DNA from: Desulfovibrionaceae bacterium | Lineage (GTDB): Bacteria > Desulfobacterota > Desulfovibrionia > Desulfovibrionales > Desulfovibrionaceae | Direction of reading: 5' to 3' | Length of the DNA: 61,530 nucleotides | Assembly: GCA_017454005.1 (NCBI GenBank) | Contig: JAFTDU010000027.1 | Location: forward strand, 1-61,530 | Shown: positions 60,838 through 61,530 of the stretch, one piece after another | How positions within the stretch are numbered: position 1 is the first letter of the stretch | How the letters are laid out: every line of letters starts with the position of its first letter | Notes under the pieces: model-generated | The model's database searches: none | What the model saw: the letters and a program-made list of their open reading frames with translations, nothing else | What the model was told of the DNA's origin: nothing | Program-made: the position numbers and the translations under genes

Positions 60838-61530
60838 ATGGCAAAGAAAAGGCAACAGACCGCGCCGTATCCTCACGGGAGCACATTTAACCATCCTGCG
60901 GTTCAAGCGGCCATGAAAGCATTGTTTACCACGCCGGCGCCACAGGGCGCAGTAGGCGCGTCAATGTTCCTGCGCCCTAATGGATCTGCACTAGGTGATC
61001 CTAAGGTTAGGGCCGCCTTGGAGGCTTTGACCAATTTAGGGCAGCCAGGAGCGGCTGGCGTGGGCGTGACAGATAGAGAGCACAAGTCCAGCTCAAGTTT
61101 TGATAGCTCTAAAGTTCAAGCCTTGCTGCAGAACATGCAGACTAATCCGCAGCAAGGCGGCGTAGGGCAAACTGAATTTGCGCACCGTTCCAGCTCGGCC
61201 TTTGACAACGACAAAGTGCAGCTTGCCTTGCAGCAAATGCAGCAAGCTGCACAGCAAGCGGGGCAGGTGGGGGCAACCCATAATGTACGGCCCGATGGTT
61301 CAGCCCTATCAGATCCAAAAGTTGTGGCAGCACTAAAGCAGCTAAGCGATCTGGTGACGGAGCAAAACCGGTTGCGCGTGTACCACGTGAAAACAGGGGT
61401 GGGTGTATCAGATCGCGTTCATCCTACTGGCTCTGCGTTCGAGTCTGAGAAAGTACAGCAAGCACTACAAGGTCTACAGCAAATGCAGACTCAAGGTGGT
61501 GTAGGCGTTACTGATAGAGCTCACAGTACT
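60838..61530 (+). CDS. Repeat-rich phage structural protein, 5' part only
   Basis: ATG 60838 opens a frame with no stop through 61530, so the gene continues past the edge (231 codons visible). About six imperfect 35-45-residue repeats share GSAF/GSAL, then xxxKVQxALQxLQ, then QGGVGVTDRxH (for example NGSALGDPKVRAALEAL, SSSSFDSSKVQALLQNM, TGSAFESEKVQQALQGL). Likely tail or internal virion protein by position; not a family I know. Confidence 0.65.
   Translation, partial: MAKKRQQTAPYPHGSTFNHPAVQAAMKALFTTPAPQGAVGASMFLRPNGSALGDPKVRAALEALTNLGQPGAAGVGVTDREHKSSSSFDSSKVQALLQNMQTNPQQGGVGQTEFAHRSSSAFDNDKVQLALQQMQQAAQQAGQVGATHNVRPDGSALSDPKVVAALKQLSDLVTEQNRLRVYHVKTGVGVSDRVHPTGSAFESEKVQQALQGLQQMQTQGGVGVTDRAHST

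Larger units (their letters stand above)
24982..61530. mobile_element. Prophage (BPP-1-like head and DGR modules), right end outside window
   Basis: It begins at tRNA-Arg with an inward-facing integrase and runs to the window edge. In order: integration, accessory, recombination, regulation, replication, lysis, packaging, head, fibres with DGR, portal and tail. No attR or second tRNA 3' copy is in the window. The short tail machinery (head-tail connector portal, tubular protein, no tape measure or tail tube in view) suggests podovirus morphology. Most modules look intact; one small gene is frameshifted. Confidence 0.9.

Overview
The window has two parts. Positions 1-24981 are chromosome of a motile, anaerobic-type Gram-negative bacterium. 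The best fit is a Desulfovibrionaceae-like member of the Desulfobacterota. Clues are a menaquinone locus with futalosine hydrolase, a MenG/UbiE methyltransferase and a polyprenyl synthase, a PurS-PurL fusion, MotA/MotB and CheW, and cobyric acid synthase. Genus and species cannot be fixed from sequence alone. Coding regions have moderate GC, but several intergenic stretches of 400-900 bases are very AT-rich. One of them (22654-23163) looks like a decayed gene.

Chromosomal layout: the 3' part of a long repetitive coiled-coil protein (1-2298); menaquinone genes (2429-5343) running into purL (to 8348); an AAA-ATPase-like/PD-(D/E)XK-type protein (9128-10954, minus); a minus-strand operon pyrB-pyrC-memo-periplasmic protein (15596 down to 11367), led by what looks like a pyrBI-type attenuator (leader peptide, U-rich tract, terminator; 15612-15735); a surface-sugar pair (aminotransferase, glycosyltransferase) and APS kinase (16613-19344); cheW; cobQ; motA-motB; and tRNA-Arg(CCG) at 24905-24981.

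From 24982 to the right edge lies a prophage whose integrase abuts the 3' end of the tRNA. Its right end is outside the window. The left arm (minus) carries integrase, excisionase-like and other small DNA-binding or zinc-ribbon proteins, a membrane-anchored lysozyme-like protein, probable lysogenic accessory genes, and a recombination module (SSB, RecT-like annealase, Cas4-like exonuclease). The control region (33.3-36.7 kb) holds six copies of a 27-bp motif, small genes, a frameshifted gene, and a divergent repressor/Cro-like pair with palindromic operators. Next come an O-like replication gene with four 21-bp iterons beside a purine tract (a lambda-like origin), a primase-helicase, an RNase H-fold protein lacking its catalytic carboxylates, a GIY-YIG-like nuclease and RusA. 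Lysis and packaging genes follow (endolysin, membrane proteins, TerS, TerL), then a head module resembling Bordetella phage BPP-1 (Bbp19-like, scaffold, capsid, cement), fibres, portal, a tail tubular protein and an unfinished repeat protein at the edge.

The centrepiece is a complete diversity-generating retroelement (DGR) at 53464-58355: a 998-residue fibre or adhesin whose C-type-lectin-like C-terminus is the variable repeat (VR), an Avd-like accessory protein, a template repeat (TR) and a reverse transcriptase. TR and VR align without gaps over 124 bases with 14 differences, 13 of them at template adenines. The element would diversify the receptor-binding tip of the phage.
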